From positions 2,976,001 through 3,040,000 of the forward strand of contig JBBCGR010000003.1 of the NCBI GenBank assembly GCA_037201625.1: a stretch of 64,000 bases of DNA, written 5' to 3'. This DNA comes from JAMXLO01 sp037201625. GTDB taxonomy: Bacteria; Pseudomonadota; Alphaproteobacteria; Acetobacterales; Acetobacteraceae. The notes under the pieces were generated by a model. The model was not told the origin of the DNA, made no database searches, and saw only the letters and a program-made list of their open reading frames with translations. Made by a program: the position numbers and the translations under genes. Shown one piece after another: positions 35,291 to 43,708 of this stretch (positions are counted from its first letter, which is position 1; each line of letters starts with the position of its first letter).

Positions 35291-35316
35291 GGCATCCCCG
35301 CGCAGGCGGGGACCCG
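35291..35316. repeat. Dispersed palindrome of the ATCCCCGCGCAGGCGGGGA type
   Basis: TCCCCGC at 35295-35301 pairs with GCGGGGA at 35306-35312 around GCAG. Elements with this core are scattered between genes in many proteobacteria. It lies in the 126-base gap between the CobW and WD40 genes. Confidence 0.6.
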
Positions 35317-35370
35317 GGGATCGGTCCGGACCATCGCCGCCCCGACCGCGGGACGGGAGAGGCGCCGCCG

Positions 35371-36414
35371 ATGAGCGAGACCGTCGCCCAGTACCTGCTG
35401 GACTCGCGCGGCACCCGGCGCGACCTCGATGCCTTCGTCGTCGCCGCCGGCTTCAATCGGGCCGGCACGATGGCGGCCTTCGCCCTGGGCGACGGCACGC
35501 TGCGCCTCGTGCCGGTCGCCGATGCGGAAACCTGGGCGGTGTCCGAGGCGCATGACGGCGCGGTGCTGTCGCTCGCGCCCGATGCGACGCCCGCCGGCTT
35601 CGTCACCGGCGGCGACGATGGCAAGTTCCGCCGCATCGGCGCCGATGGCAGCCTGCTGGTGCTCGCCGACTTCCGGTCGCGCTGGGTGGAGCACGTCGCG
35701 ACCCACCCGGGCGAGAAGGGCAAGTCCCTCCTGGCCTGCACCGTCGGCAAGGTGATCCACCTGTTCGACGGGACCGGCGCGAAGCTGAAGGAACTGGCGC
35801 ATCCCTCATCGGCGACCGGCCTCGCATTCGATGCGCGCGGCAAGCGGGTCGCGGCCTCGCACTACAACGGCGCGACGCTGTGGTTCGTCGGCGCCAAGGT
35901 GGACAGCCCGCGCAAGCTGGAATGGAAGGGCAGCCACACCGCGATCGCCATCCATCCCGACGGCGACGCGGTGGTGACGGCGATGCAGGAGAACGCGCTG
36001 CACGGCTGGCGCCTGTCCGACAACCAGCACATGCGCATGAGCGGCTATCCCGCGAAGACCGAATCGCTGTCGTTCACCGCGAAGGGCAAGTGGCTGGCCA
36101 CCAGCGGCGCCGATGCGATGGTGCTTTGGCCGTTCTTCGGCGGCGGCCCGATGGGCAAGGCGCCGATCGAACTGGCCGGCGGTGACGGCGTGGTGTGCAC
36201 GCGGGTCGCGGCGCATCCGCAGCAGGAGATGGTGGCGGGCGGCTTTGCCGACGGCCTCGTGGTGCTGGCGGACGTCAACTCGTCGCGTATCCTGCCGGTC
36301 GCGCCGCCGGGCCGGGGCGGGGTGTCCGCGCTGGCCTGGAGCCCCGACGGCAGCCGCCTCGCATTCGGCACCGAGACCGGCTTCGCCGCCCTCGTCGACC
36401 TGTCCAAGCGCTGA
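35371..36414 (+). CDS. WD40 repeat (beta-propeller) protein, 347 aa
   Basis: About six to seven propeller blades, visible as recurring GH/AH...(V/L)xS(V/L)AxxP or W...D-G patterns, for example AHDGAVLSLAPD, GSHTAIAIHPDGDAVVTA, SLSFTAKGKWLATSG and VSALAWSPDGSRLAFG. No signal peptide or enzyme domain. ATG 35371 has GGAGAGGCG upstream. Proteins of this type are regularly encoded next to CobW GTPases, so a role in the same metal pathway, as a binding platform, is likely but unproven. Confidence 0.88.
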   Translation: MSETVAQYLLDSRGTRRDLDAFVVAAGFNRAGTMAAFALGDGTLRLVPVADAETWAVSEAHDGAVLSLAPDATPAGFVTGGDDGKFRRIGADGSLLVLADFRSRWVEHVATHPGEKGKSLLACTVGKVIHLFDGTGAKLKELAHPSSATGLAFDARGKRVAASHYNGATLWFVGAKVDSPRKLEWKGSHTAIAIHPDGDAVVTAMQENALHGWRLSDNQHMRMSGYPAKTESLSFTAKGKWLATSGADAMVLWPFFGGGPMGKAPIELAGGDGVVCTRVAAHPQQEMVAGGFADGLVVLADVNSSRILPVAPPGRGGVSALAWSPDGSRLAFGTETGFAALVDLSKR

Positions 36415-36481
36415 GCCAGAGCGTGATGTGCCGCGGAGGCGGAACGACCGGAGCGGCGGATCGCGTTCTTGGCTCCCGCCC

Positions 36482-37738
36482 CTACACCCCCGGGACGTTG
36501 CCCGCCTGCGGCGCCGGCTCCACCATCTGCGCCCCGCCGCGCTCGATGGTGAACACCGCGAGCGCGCGGCGCACCTGGCCGTCCGACAGCAGCGCGAACC
36601 AGCCATCGGCACCGACATAGCCGGCCGGCTGGGTCAGCGCGCCGATCGCATAGCCGCGGCTGCCCAGCACCCGCGCGATCGAGGCGGCATCGTAGGCGAG
36701 GTCCCCCAGCGGCGACGGCGTGTTGCCGAATTTCGCGCTATACGCCTGCTCGAAGCCGCTGCGCGCGGCGGGATCGGGCGCGGCATACCAGGCGCCGCGG
36801 AACTGGCTGGCGCCGCTGGAGGGCGAGGCCCACAGCGCCGGCCCGAGGATCTGCACCGAGGAGCGGTCGATATCGTAGTACGGCAGCACGGCCGCGAGTT
36901 CGCTCAGCGCCTCGCCGGTATCCGCCAGCAGCAGGGCGTTGAAACTCGGCGGCGGCACCGAGGAGCGCGACAGGTCCGCCGCCTGGCGCCGGCCCTCCGG
37001 CGTGCCCAGCGCCCGCGCCGCGCGGATCTGCGCATCGAGCGGACCGCGGCGGCTGGCGTAGCCCGACAGGTCGCGGGCGGCGGCGTTGATGGCCGCCATC
37101 CCCGAGCCATAGAACCGCACGTTGGCGGCGCTGCCCATGCTGTCCGTGGCCTGGGTCAGCGCCTGGCCCATGGCGCGGCCGAAATCGTTCTCCGGCAGCA
37201 GGGCGGCGAACTGCGACTTGCCCTGGCCCTGCGCGGCCGCCACCAGCCGGCGCACCTGCTGGCTGGGCGTGATGCCCAGCGTCCACACGCCGGGCTGCGC
37301 CTGCGACGGATCGTTGGTGAAGGCGAGCACCGCGACGTTCGCCGCCCGCGCGATCGGCGCGACGGCGGCGGTCTCCTGCGAGGTGAGCGGCCCCAGGATG
37401 AGGCCGGCACCCTGGGCGATCGCCGCCTGCGCCGCCGCGGCGGCACCCTCGGGCGTGCCGCCGGTGTCCCTGGAATCGAGCGGCGGCGCGTCCGGTGCAT
37501 CGAGCGCCAGCTTGGCCGCCTGCAGCATCGTCTGGCCGATCTCGGCGCGCGGGCCGCTCAGCGGCAGCAGGATGGCGACGCGCTGCCCAGTGGGGCCGGC
37601 AGGCTGCCCCGAGGCGGAGGGCGGCGGAAGCGGCACCGGCGGACCACCGCCATAGCTGCGCGGCCCGTAGCCGGATGCCCCGGTGCAGGCCGCGAGTGCT
37701 ACTGTGCCGAGAAGGAGCACGAATGCCCGACGAAGCAT
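36482..37738 (-). CDS. Penicillin-binding protein activator, LpoA-like lipoprotein, 418 aa
   Basis: Outer-membrane lipoprotein with a periplasmic-binding-protein (Peripla_BP_6) fold, related to LpoA, which stimulates PBP1A. Lipobox LAAC places the lipid on C18; a Pro/Gly-rich tether follows (GGGPPVPLPPPSA), then QRVAILLPLSGPRAEIGQTMLQAA and LILGPLTSQETAAVAPIAR. Start ATG 37738 has GGAG upstream. Gene order next to rsmI is the usual one for lpoA-type genes. The first 16 bases overlap the start of rsmI on the opposite strand, so each start lies inside the other gene. Confidence 0.87.
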   Translation of the reverse strand: MLRRAFVLLLGTVALAACTGASGYGPRSYGGGPPVPLPPPSASGQPAGPTGQRVAILLPLSGPRAEIGQTMLQAAKLALDAPDAPPLDSRDTGGTPEGAAAAAQAAIAQGAGLILGPLTSQETAAVAPIARAANVAVLAFTNDPSQAQPGVWTLGITPSQQVRRLVAAAQGQGKSQFAALLPENDFGRAMGQALTQATDSMGSAANVRFYGSGMAAINAAARDLSGYASRRGPLDAQIRAARALGTPEGRRQAADLSRSSVPPPSFNALLLADTGEALSELAAVLPYYDIDRSSVQILGPALWASPSSGASQFRGAWYAAPDPAARSGFEQAYSAKFGNTPSPLGDLAYDAASIARVLGSRGYAIGALTQPAGYVGADGWFALLSDGQVRRALAVFTIERGGAQMVEPAPQAGNVPGV

Positions 37739-38634
37739 GCGCCGCATCTCCTGAACACCGGCAGGACGGACAGTCCGCCCCGCCGAACGGTCTTGTGCTG
37801 GTTTCCACTCCGATCGGCAACCTTGCCGACCTGACGCCTCGCGCAAGGGACACGCTGCTGGAAGCCGAACTGATCCTCTGCGAGGACACGCGGCATACCG
37901 CAAGACTACTTGCCGCGATCGGCGCGAAAGTGAAGTTGCAGCCGCTGCACGAATACAATGAGGATGCCGCCGTGCCCGGCATCCTCGCGCAGTTGCGCCA
38001 GGGCCGCCGGATCGCGCTGGTGTCGGATGCCGGCGTGCCGCTGGTGTCCGATCCCGGCTACCGGCTGGTGCGCGCCGCCCTGGCCGAGGGCCTGCCGGTC
38101 GGCGCGGTTCCGGGTGCGAATGCCGCGGTCACCGCGCTGGTGCTGTCGGGACTGCCGCCGCTGCCGTTCCTCATGCTTGGCTTTCCGCCGCCCCGCCAGG
38201 CCGCCCGGCGCGCCGCGTTCGGCCGGCTGCGCGCCGCCGAGCGTGCCGGCCTGGAGGCGACGCTGATCTGGTACGAGGCGCCGCATCGCCTGGCCGAGAC
38301 GCTGGCCGACATGGCCGCCGCCTTCGGCCCCCGCAAGGCGGCGGTGGCGCGCGAACTGACCAAGCGGTTCGAGGAGGTGCGCCGCGGCACTCTGCCCGAC
38401 CTCGCCGAACACTATGGCACCACGGCCCCGCGCGGCGAGATCACGGTCGTGGTCGGCCCGCCCGAGGATGCCGACCCGGAGGATCTCGACGGCCGGCTGA
38501 TCGCGGCACTGGCGGGCGGCAGCGTGAAGGATGCGGCGGCGCTGGTGGCGGCTGCCACGGGCCTGCCGCGCAAGCTGGTCTACGCGCGCGCCCTGGCGCT
38601 GAGCGCGGCGGCGCCGGCCGGGGAGGATGGCTGA
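37723..38634 (+). CDS. rsmI: 16S rRNA (cytidine(1402)-2'-O)-methyltransferase, 303 aa
   Basis: Methylates the ribose of C1402 in 16S rRNA using SAM. Tetrapyrrole-methylase fold with LVLVSTPIGNLADLTPRA, EDTRHTARLL, LVSDAGVPLVSDPGYRLVRAA and VPGANAAVTALVLSGLP, all family hallmarks. ATG 37723 has GAAGGAGCACG upstream; the N-terminus is about 20 residues longer than usual, overlapping the divergent lpoA-like gene. The yraN gene that often follows rsmI is not present. Confidence 0.95.
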   Translation: MPDEACAASPEHRQDGQSAPPNGLVLVSTPIGNLADLTPRARDTLLEAELILCEDTRHTARLLAAIGAKVKLQPLHEYNEDAAVPGILAQLRQGRRIALVSDAGVPLVSDPGYRLVRAALAEGLPVGAVPGANAAVTALVLSGLPPLPFLMLGFPPPRQAARRAAFGRLRAAERAGLEATLIWYEAPHRLAETLADMAAAFGPRKAAVARELTKRFEEVRRGTLPDLAEHYGTTAPRGEITVVVGPPEDADPEDLDGRLIAALAGGSVKDAAALVAAATGLPRKLVYARALALSAAAPAGEDG

Positions 38635-38682
38635 AGGGGAACGGCCGCGGCGCCCACCATCCCGCGTTCCGGCCCTCCCACC

Positions 38683-39840
38683 CTACCGGACCAGCGCTCC
38701 GAGCAGCGCATCGAGCCGCAGCCTGCCCTCCGCGGTCGCCGCAAGATGGCCGTCGCGCCAGGCGAGGTAGCCGGCGTCGAGCGCCTGATCCAGCGTCGCC
38801 GGATCGACCGATTGCTCGAGCGTGAGGCCGGTGCGGCGGAGGAACCGCGCCGGATCGATGCCCTCGGTGAGCCGCAGGCCCATCAGCAGCATCTCCTGCG
38901 CCCGCTCGCCCGGCTGCAGCGGAACCTCCTCGACCGTGCCGTGGCCGGTGCGCTCGACCCGCTCCGCCCAGGGTTCCGGCGCGCGATGGCGGCGGGTGGC
39001 CACCAGGCCGTGGTCCAGCGTCAGCCGGCCGTGGGCGCCGGGACCGATGCCGGCATAGTCGCCGTAGCGCCAGTAGGCGAGGTTGTGGCGGCTCTCGCGT
39101 CCCGGCACCGCGTAGTTCGACACCTCATAGGGCAGCAGCCCGAATTGCGCCGCCGCCTCCGCCGTCGCGGTGTACAACCCGGCCGCGGTGTCTTCGTCGG
39201 GCAGCACGAGGTCGCCGCGGCGATGCAGCGTCTCGAAGCGGGTGCCCGGCTCGATGGTGAGCTGGTACAGCGAGAGATGGTCGGCGGCGAGCGCCAGCGC
39301 GGCGTGCAGTTCCGCGCGCCATGCCTCCGGCGTCTGGCCGGGACGGGCGTAGATCAGGTCGAACGACAGGCGCGGAAAGATCGCGCGCGCCGTCTCCAGC
39401 GCGGCGATCGCCTGCGCCGCGGAATGCTGCCGGCCGAGCAGGTGCAGCGCCGTCGCGTCCAGGCTCTGCACGCCGATCGAGGCACGGTTGACGCCGGCGT
39501 CGCGGAACGCCGCGAACCGGCCGGCCTCGACGCTGGTCGGATTGGCCTCCAGCGTGACCTCCATGTCGTCCACCGGCTCGAACAGGCGGCGGGCATCGGC
39601 GATCAGCGCCGCCACCGTCGCGGGCTCCATGAGGCTCGGCGTGCCGCCGCCGAAGAAGATCGAGGCAAGCGGGCGGCGGCCGAGACGCGCGGCCTCCCAC
39701 GCGAGTTCGCGTTGCAGCGCCGCGCGGAAGCGGGCCTGGGGGATGCGCTCCCGGACATGCGAATTGAAGTCGCAGTAGGGGCATTTCGATAGACAGAACG
39801 GCCAGTGGATGTAGAGCGCGAGCGGCTCGGATCGTGTCAT
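38683..39840 (-). CDS. hemW: Radical SAM heme chaperone HemW, 385 aa
   Basis: Radical SAM protein related to oxygen-independent coproporphyrinogen oxidase but acting in heme insertion. The cluster motif is CLSKCPYC (C16, C20, C23) in LYIHWPFCLSKCPYCDFNSH, followed by IFFGGGTPSLM, EANPTSVE and GVQSLD. The N-terminus lacks the long extension of HemN, supporting HemW. ATG 39840 is the first suitable start. Convergent with rsmI, with 48 bases between stops. In many genomes hemW follows rdgB and rph; here those genes are 1.5 kb away, separated by a PEP-CTERM and a YbaK gene. Confidence 0.93.
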   Translation of the reverse strand: MTRSEPLALYIHWPFCLSKCPYCDFNSHVRERIPQARFRAALQRELAWEAARLGRRPLASIFFGGGTPSLMEPATVAALIADARRLFEPVDDMEVTLEANPTSVEAGRFAAFRDAGVNRASIGVQSLDATALHLLGRQHSAAQAIAALETARAIFPRLSFDLIYARPGQTPEAWRAELHAALALAADHLSLYQLTIEPGTRFETLHRRGDLVLPDEDTAAGLYTATAEAAAQFGLLPYEVSNYAVPGRESRHNLAYWRYGDYAGIGPGAHGRLTLDHGLVATRRHRAPEPWAERVERTGHGTVEEVPLQPGERAQEMLLMGLRLTEGIDPARFLRRTGLTLEQSVDPATLDQALDAGYLAWRDGHLAATAEGRLRLDALLGALVR

Positions 39841-39988
39841 TGCCGGAGCCGCGCCCTCGGGTTCGAGTAAATTTCCAGTTCTGGACTCATTTTTTGTTTG
39901 CCTCAGCATTACGCAACGTTAAGGTTCGTTCCCGTAGCGGCCGATCCCCTTCGCCGCCGGACCGCTGCCACTATCGGGAGAGAACGAG
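39841..39988. promoter_or_regulatory. Divergent promoter region, hemW / PEP-CTERM gene
   Basis: 148 bases between two divergent starts. It includes an AT-rich run with TTTTTT near 39890 and the stretch CAGCATTACGCAACGTTAAGG. No operator could be recognised with confidence. Confidence 0.35.
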
Positions 39989-40897
39989 ATGGCACAGGTC
40001 CTTCCGCGCGGCATTGCGCGCGCCCTGCTCGTGCTTGGCATATGGGTGGTCGTGGCGGTCTCCGCACAGGCGGGGTCCGTGCTGGTCGGGCAGGACAGTT
40101 CGACAGGCTACGGCATGCTGAACCAGCGTGCCATCAGCGGTGCCTGCGACGATGGGGAGATGGCCTGCGGGCCGACGGCGACGGTCAATTCGTTCATCTA
40201 CCTGCAGAACCGCTATCCCCTGGTCTATGGCACGCGGCTGGTGCCGGACATGGCGCATCCCGAGGACACCGTGACGCAGCTTGCGCCGATGATGGGCTGC
40301 GTGTGCGGCAGCGGCACCACGCTGTCGGGGCTGCTGGCGGGCAAGACGGCGTATATCCAGGGCGGCAACGACGCCCTGGGCGTGCCGCAGACCGGGGTCG
40401 CGCCCGGCACGACGACCTTCGAATCGCAGGAGGACCCGGGCAGCATCGCCTGGCTGGTCGAGCAGCTTGCCAAGGGCCAGGACGTCGAGATGCTGTACGG
40501 CCACTACACGAAGGACGGCGCGACCTTCACGCGCAACGGCGGCCACTGGGTGACGGTGACCGGCGTCACCTACAACGACAACAACAACAACAACAATTTC
40601 GATGGCGGCGACACGCCTGCCAATGTCAGCTTCATCGACCCTTACGGCAACGACAACACGACGCTGAACGGCGCGATCTTCCGCCAGAACGTCGCCATGG
40701 CGGCCGGCCTGGTGAACGCCGGCGGGTTCGGCAACCTGCTCAACCTCTCCGGTCTCGGCGGCGGTGACGACTACAAGCTGATCGACGGCTGGGTGGCGGA
40801 AAGCCCGATCCCGGAGCCGGCGACGCTGGTGCTGCTGGTGCTCGGCCTGGCGGCCCTTTCCACTCTGCGCCGCCGCTGGTATTCGCCGATGGCATGA
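39989..40897 (+). CDS. PEP-CTERM protein with C39-peptidase-like core, 302 aa
   Basis: Signal peptide to about residue 28 (VVVAVSAQAG). The C-terminus PIPEPATLVLLVLGLAALSTLRRR is a PEP-CTERM anchor, recognised and cut by exosortase. Between them stand GEMACGPTATVNSFIYLQNR (C60), NGGHWVTVTGV (H186) and VSFIDPYG (D217), the Cys-His-Asp order and local sequence of C39-like papain-fold peptidases. A poly-Asn run (NDNNNNNNF) interrupts the core. It would be exported and held at the cell envelope or in the exopolysaccharide. Peptidase activity is inferred. The stop overlaps the YbaK start (ATGA). Confidence 0.8.
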   Translation: MAQVLPRGIARALLVLGIWVVVAVSAQAGSVLVGQDSSTGYGMLNQRAISGACDDGEMACGPTATVNSFIYLQNRYPLVYGTRLVPDMAHPEDTVTQLAPMMGCVCGSGTTLSGLLAGKTAYIQGGNDALGVPQTGVAPGTTTFESQEDPGSIAWLVEQLAKGQDVEMLYGHYTKDGATFTRNGGHWVTVTGVTYNDNNNNNNFDGGDTPANVSFIDPYGNDNTTLNGAIFRQNVAMAAGLVNAGGFGNLLNLSGLGGGDDYKLIDGWVAESPIPEPATLVLLVLGLAALSTLRRRWYSPMA

Positions 40898-41379
40898 CGA
40901 ATGGCGGCAAGGATCCAGGGTCGGTCGAGCGTGTGCGCGCGGCCCTGCTGGCGGCGGGTCATCCCGACACCATCACGCAGTTCCCCGCCGGCACGCGCAC
41001 CGCGGCGGATGCGGCGGCGGCGGTCGGCTGCAGCGTGGCGCAGATCGCCAAGTCGATCGTGTTCCGCTGCGGCATGCGGGCGGCGGTGGTGATCACCTCG
41101 GGCGCCAACCGGGTGGACCAGGCGAAGGCCGAGGCCGCGCTGGGGGTGAAATTGGGGCGGGCGGATGCCGACTGGGTGCGGCAGGCGACCGGCTTCGCGA
41201 TCGGCGGTGTGGCGCCGGTGGGGCATCTCAGCGCGCCGCTGCTGCTGCTGGATGAGGATCTGCTGGCGCTCGACCCGGTCTGGGCGGCGGCAGGCTCGCC
41301 CAGCCACGTGTTCCAGACTTCGGCGGCCGACCTGGTACGGATCACCGGCGCGACGGTGGCGCCGGTCAGGAGCGGCTGA
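40894..41379 (+). CDS. YbaK/EbsC-type aminoacyl-tRNA deacylase, 161 aa
   Basis: Trans-editing domain that hydrolyses mischarged tRNA. Typical pieces are ITQFPAGTRTAADAAAAVGC, VAQIAKSIVFRC, VVITSGANRVD and AIGGVAPVGHL, with the invariant K of the QIAKS motif. Length is normal for the stand-alone protein. The start overlaps the PEP-CTERM gene stop by four bases, so the two are translated together, which is an odd pairing. The last 14 bases overlap rdgB tail to tail. Confidence 0.9.
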   Translation: MTNGGKDPGSVERVRAALLAAGHPDTITQFPAGTRTAADAAAAVGCSVAQIAKSIVFRCGMRAAVVITSGANRVDQAKAEAALGVKLGRADADWVRQATGFAIGGVAPVGHLSAPLLLLDEDLLALDPVWAAAGSPSHVFQTSAADLVRITGATVAPVRSG

Positions 41380-42016
41380 GGCAGGCGGCGAGGAACTGCG
41401 CGAAGGCGCGTGCGCGGTGGCTGACGGCGTGTTTCGCGGCCGGGTCCATCTCGCCGAAGGTCGGCGGCGCCGGGGCCGGCATCCCAGGAGCCAGCGTTCC
41501 GGGAGTCGGCGTTCCATCGGCAGGCACGAACATCGGATCGTAGCCGAAGCCCTTGTCGCCGCGCGGCGGCCAGGTGGTGGTGCCGTCCACCCGCCCCACG
41601 AACGTGTCGGTGTGGCCGTCCGGCCAGGCCAGGCACAGCGCCGCGACGAACCAGGCCCGGCGGTCCCCGGTTGCGCCCATCTCGCGGTGCACGCGCGCCA
41701 TCGCGGCGGCGAAGTCCTTCCCCGGGCCGGCCCAGCGCGCCGAGACCACGCCCGGCGCGCCGTCCAGCGCGGCCACGCAGAAGCCGGAATCGTCGGCCAG
41801 CGCCGGCAGGCCGCTGGCGCGCGCCGCCGCCAGCGCCTTGATCCGCGCATTGCCCGCAAAGTCGGGCGCGTCCTCGGGCGGTTCGGGCAGGCCGAGATCG
41901 CCGGCCGAGACCACCTCCACCGCGTGAGGGCGCAGCAGGTCGGCGAGTTCGCGCAGCTTGCCGGGATTGTGGCTGGCGAGCACCAGGCGCGCGCTGGCCG
42001 GCAGCGGGCGGGCCAT
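41366..42016 (-). CDS. rdgB: XTP/dITP diphosphatase RdgB (HAM1), 216 aa
   Basis: Removes non-canonical purine triphosphates from the nucleotide pool. Family motifs: LVLASHNPGKLRELADLL at the N-terminus, ADDSGFCVAALDGAPGVVSARWAG, and GDKGFGYDPMFVP. Length is slightly long owing to a Pro-rich loop (TPTPGTLAPGMPAPAPPT) in place of the short loop before the SHR segment near the end. Its ATG shares one base with the rph stop (TGATG), so rph and rdgB form one coupled unit. Confidence 0.95.
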   Translation of the reverse strand: MARPLPASARLVLASHNPGKLRELADLLRPHAVEVVSAGDLGLPEPPEDAPDFAGNARIKALAAARASGLPALADDSGFCVAALDGAPGVVSARWAGPGKDFAAAMARVHREMGATGDRRAWFVAALCLAWPDGHTDTFVGRVDGTTTWPPRGDKGFGYDPMFVPADGTPTPGTLAPGMPAPAPPTFGEMDPAAKHAVSHRARAFAQFLAACLSRS

Positions 42017-42735
42017 CAGGCGTCGCCGATCGCCTGGCGCTGCGCCTCGAACAACGCCGCCACGCCGCCGCGCGCCAGCCCCAGCATGCCGAGGAACTGC
42101 GCCTCGGAGAATGCGCTGCGTTCCGCGGTGCCCTGGATCTCCACGATCCCGCCGCTGTCGGTCAGCACGAAATTCGCGTCCGCATCGGCCGCCGAATCCT
42201 CCTCATAGTCCAGGTCCAGCACCGGCTCACCGGCGCTGATGCCGCAGGAGATCGCCGCGACCTGGCCGGTGAGCGGCAGTGCCTTGATAACGTTCATCTT
42301 CCGCATGTGGCGGAACGCCAGGCTGAGCGCCACGAAGCCGCCGGTGATGGCGGCGCAGCGGGTGCCGCCATCGGCATTCAGCACGTCGCAGTCGATGGTG
42401 ACGGTGACCTCGCCCATGGCGGCGCGGTCCACCACGGCGCGGAGCGCACGGCCGATGAGGCGCTGGATCTCCTGGGTGCGGCCGGACTGCTTGCCGCGGG
42501 CGGCCTCGCGGTCGCTGCGCGTGTGGGTGGCGCGCGGCAGCATGCCGTATTCGGCGGTGACCCAGCCCAGGCCGGAGTTGCGCAGGAAGCCCGGCACGCG
42601 GCCCTCGACGCTGGCGGCGCAGAGCACCTCGGTGTTGCCCATGCGGATCAGGCAGGAGCCTTCGGCGTGGCGGGAGAAGCCCGGGGTCAGCGAGACGGGA
42701 CGCAGGATGTCGGCGGCGCGGCCGGAGGGACGCAT
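42016..42735 (-). CDS. rph: Ribonuclease PH, 239 aa
   Basis: Phosphorolytic 3' exoribonuclease that trims tRNA precursors. MRPSGRAADILRPVSLTPGF at the N-terminus, GSCLIRMGNTEVLCAASVE, then TAEYGMLPRATHTR and IDCDVLNADGGTRCAAITG are all invariant features. ATG 42735 follows CAGGAGC. Length is standard. Paired with rdgB, the classical arrangement. The 111 bases upstream contain a short direct repeat of GGGTGCGGGGTGGG near 42750-42775. Confidence 0.97.
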   Translation of the reverse strand: MRPSGRAADILRPVSLTPGFSRHAEGSCLIRMGNTEVLCAASVEGRVPGFLRNSGLGWVTAEYGMLPRATHTRSDREAARGKQSGRTQEIQRLIGRALRAVVDRAAMGEVTVTIDCDVLNADGGTRCAAITGGFVALSLAFRHMRKMNVIKALPLTGQVAAISCGISAGEPVLDLDYEEDSAADADANFVLTDSGGIVEIQGTAERSAFSEAQFLGMLGLARGGVAALFEAQRQAIGDA

Positions 42736-42846
42736 GGAAGCTCCTGGGGTGCGGGGTGGGGGGTGCGGGGTGGGGGAGCTATAGACCCCCGGGGCTGCGG
42801 CTTGCACCCCTCGGCGCCGCGATTGGCCGGGAGGTGCAATCCCCCT

Positions 42847-43695
42847 TCAGGCCGCGTGGGCCGCCGTGTGACGCGGCACCTGCACCTGGTAGTTCGCCCG
42901 ATACCGCTCTGTCGCCAGCAGATGCGCCGCCAGCGCCGCCGCGTCGCGCTCCGCCGCCGGCGGGTCCAGCAGGTCGAAATGCCCGTAGCGGTCCTCGCCG
43001 CGCACCAGCATCGCGCAGCAGCGCACCGGACTGTCCAGCCGCACATGGGCCGGGATGTAGTTCAGCCCGATGCCGACCCGCCGGTGCGACGCGTTGTTCG
43101 GCGCCGACCGGTGCAGCGCCATCTCATGATGCAGCGAGAACGAACCCGCCGGCAGCGCCATCGCCGTCAGCCCCGACTGGTCGAATTCCTCCATGATCGT
43201 CTGGCCGGCGCGGTTGATGCTGTTGGGCAGGCCGAGCGCCGCGTGGTGGTACTGCCGCGGCGCGCCGTGGAAGGAAAGCTGCTCCATGCAGCCGGCCTCG
43301 CGGCTGGCATCGGTCAGCGCCACCCAGGCGCACACCTGCTCCTTCGGCTGCAGCCCGAAATACGTGCTGTCCTGGTGCCAGGCGGCATAGGTGGCCGAGT
43401 GCGGCTCCTTGATGAAGAACGTGCTGGTCCACACCAGGATGTCGGGGCCGATCACATCCTCGACCGCGTCCAGGATGCGCGGATGGCGGATCAGGTCGGC
43501 GAACCACGGCGAGTGGAAATGCGCGTGCGACCGCCACTTCACATCGGCTGCGGCGATCGGGCAGCCGAGTTCGGCCTCCAGCCGTTCCACCCCGGCGAGA
43601 TACGTCGCGATCTCGTCCGGCGTCAGTGCCGGTATCGGATACAGGAAGCCGTTATAACGATAGGACTCCACCTGCTCCCGGGTCAGCGCTTTCAT
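42847..43695 (-). CDS. Phytanoyl-CoA dioxygenase (PhyH) family protein, 282 aa
   Basis: Fe(II)/2-oxoglutarate oxygenase with the double-stranded beta-helix fold. Metal ligands are H107 and D109 in AAWHQDSTYFG and H195 in ALHRSAPN; the 2-oxoglutarate-binding Arg is probably R205 or R206. N-terminus MKALTREQVESYRYNGFLYPI is typical. It lies 13 bases downstream of a sugar-type ABC permease gene and so probably acts on the imported compound. The substrate is unknown. Confidence 0.9.
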   Translation of the reverse strand: MKALTREQVESYRYNGFLYPIPALTPDEIATYLAGVERLEAELGCPIAAADVKWRSHAHFHSPWFADLIRHPRILDAVEDVIGPDILVWTSTFFIKEPHSATYAAWHQDSTYFGLQPKEQVCAWVALTDASREAGCMEQLSFHGAPRQYHHAALGLPNSINRAGQTIMEEFDQSGLTAMALPAGSFSLHHEMALHRSAPNNASHRRVGIGLNYIPAHVRLDSPVRCCAMLVRGEDRYGHFDLLDPPAAERDAAALAAHLLATERYRANYQVQVPRHTAAHAA

Positions 43696-43708
43696 TGGTG
43701 TTGCCTCC

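Noticed and set aside
42736..42846. Direct repeat GGGTGCGGGGTGGG before rph as a regulatory site
   Set aside because: Two copies of a G-rich low-complexity string in a short gap are not convincing as an operator.
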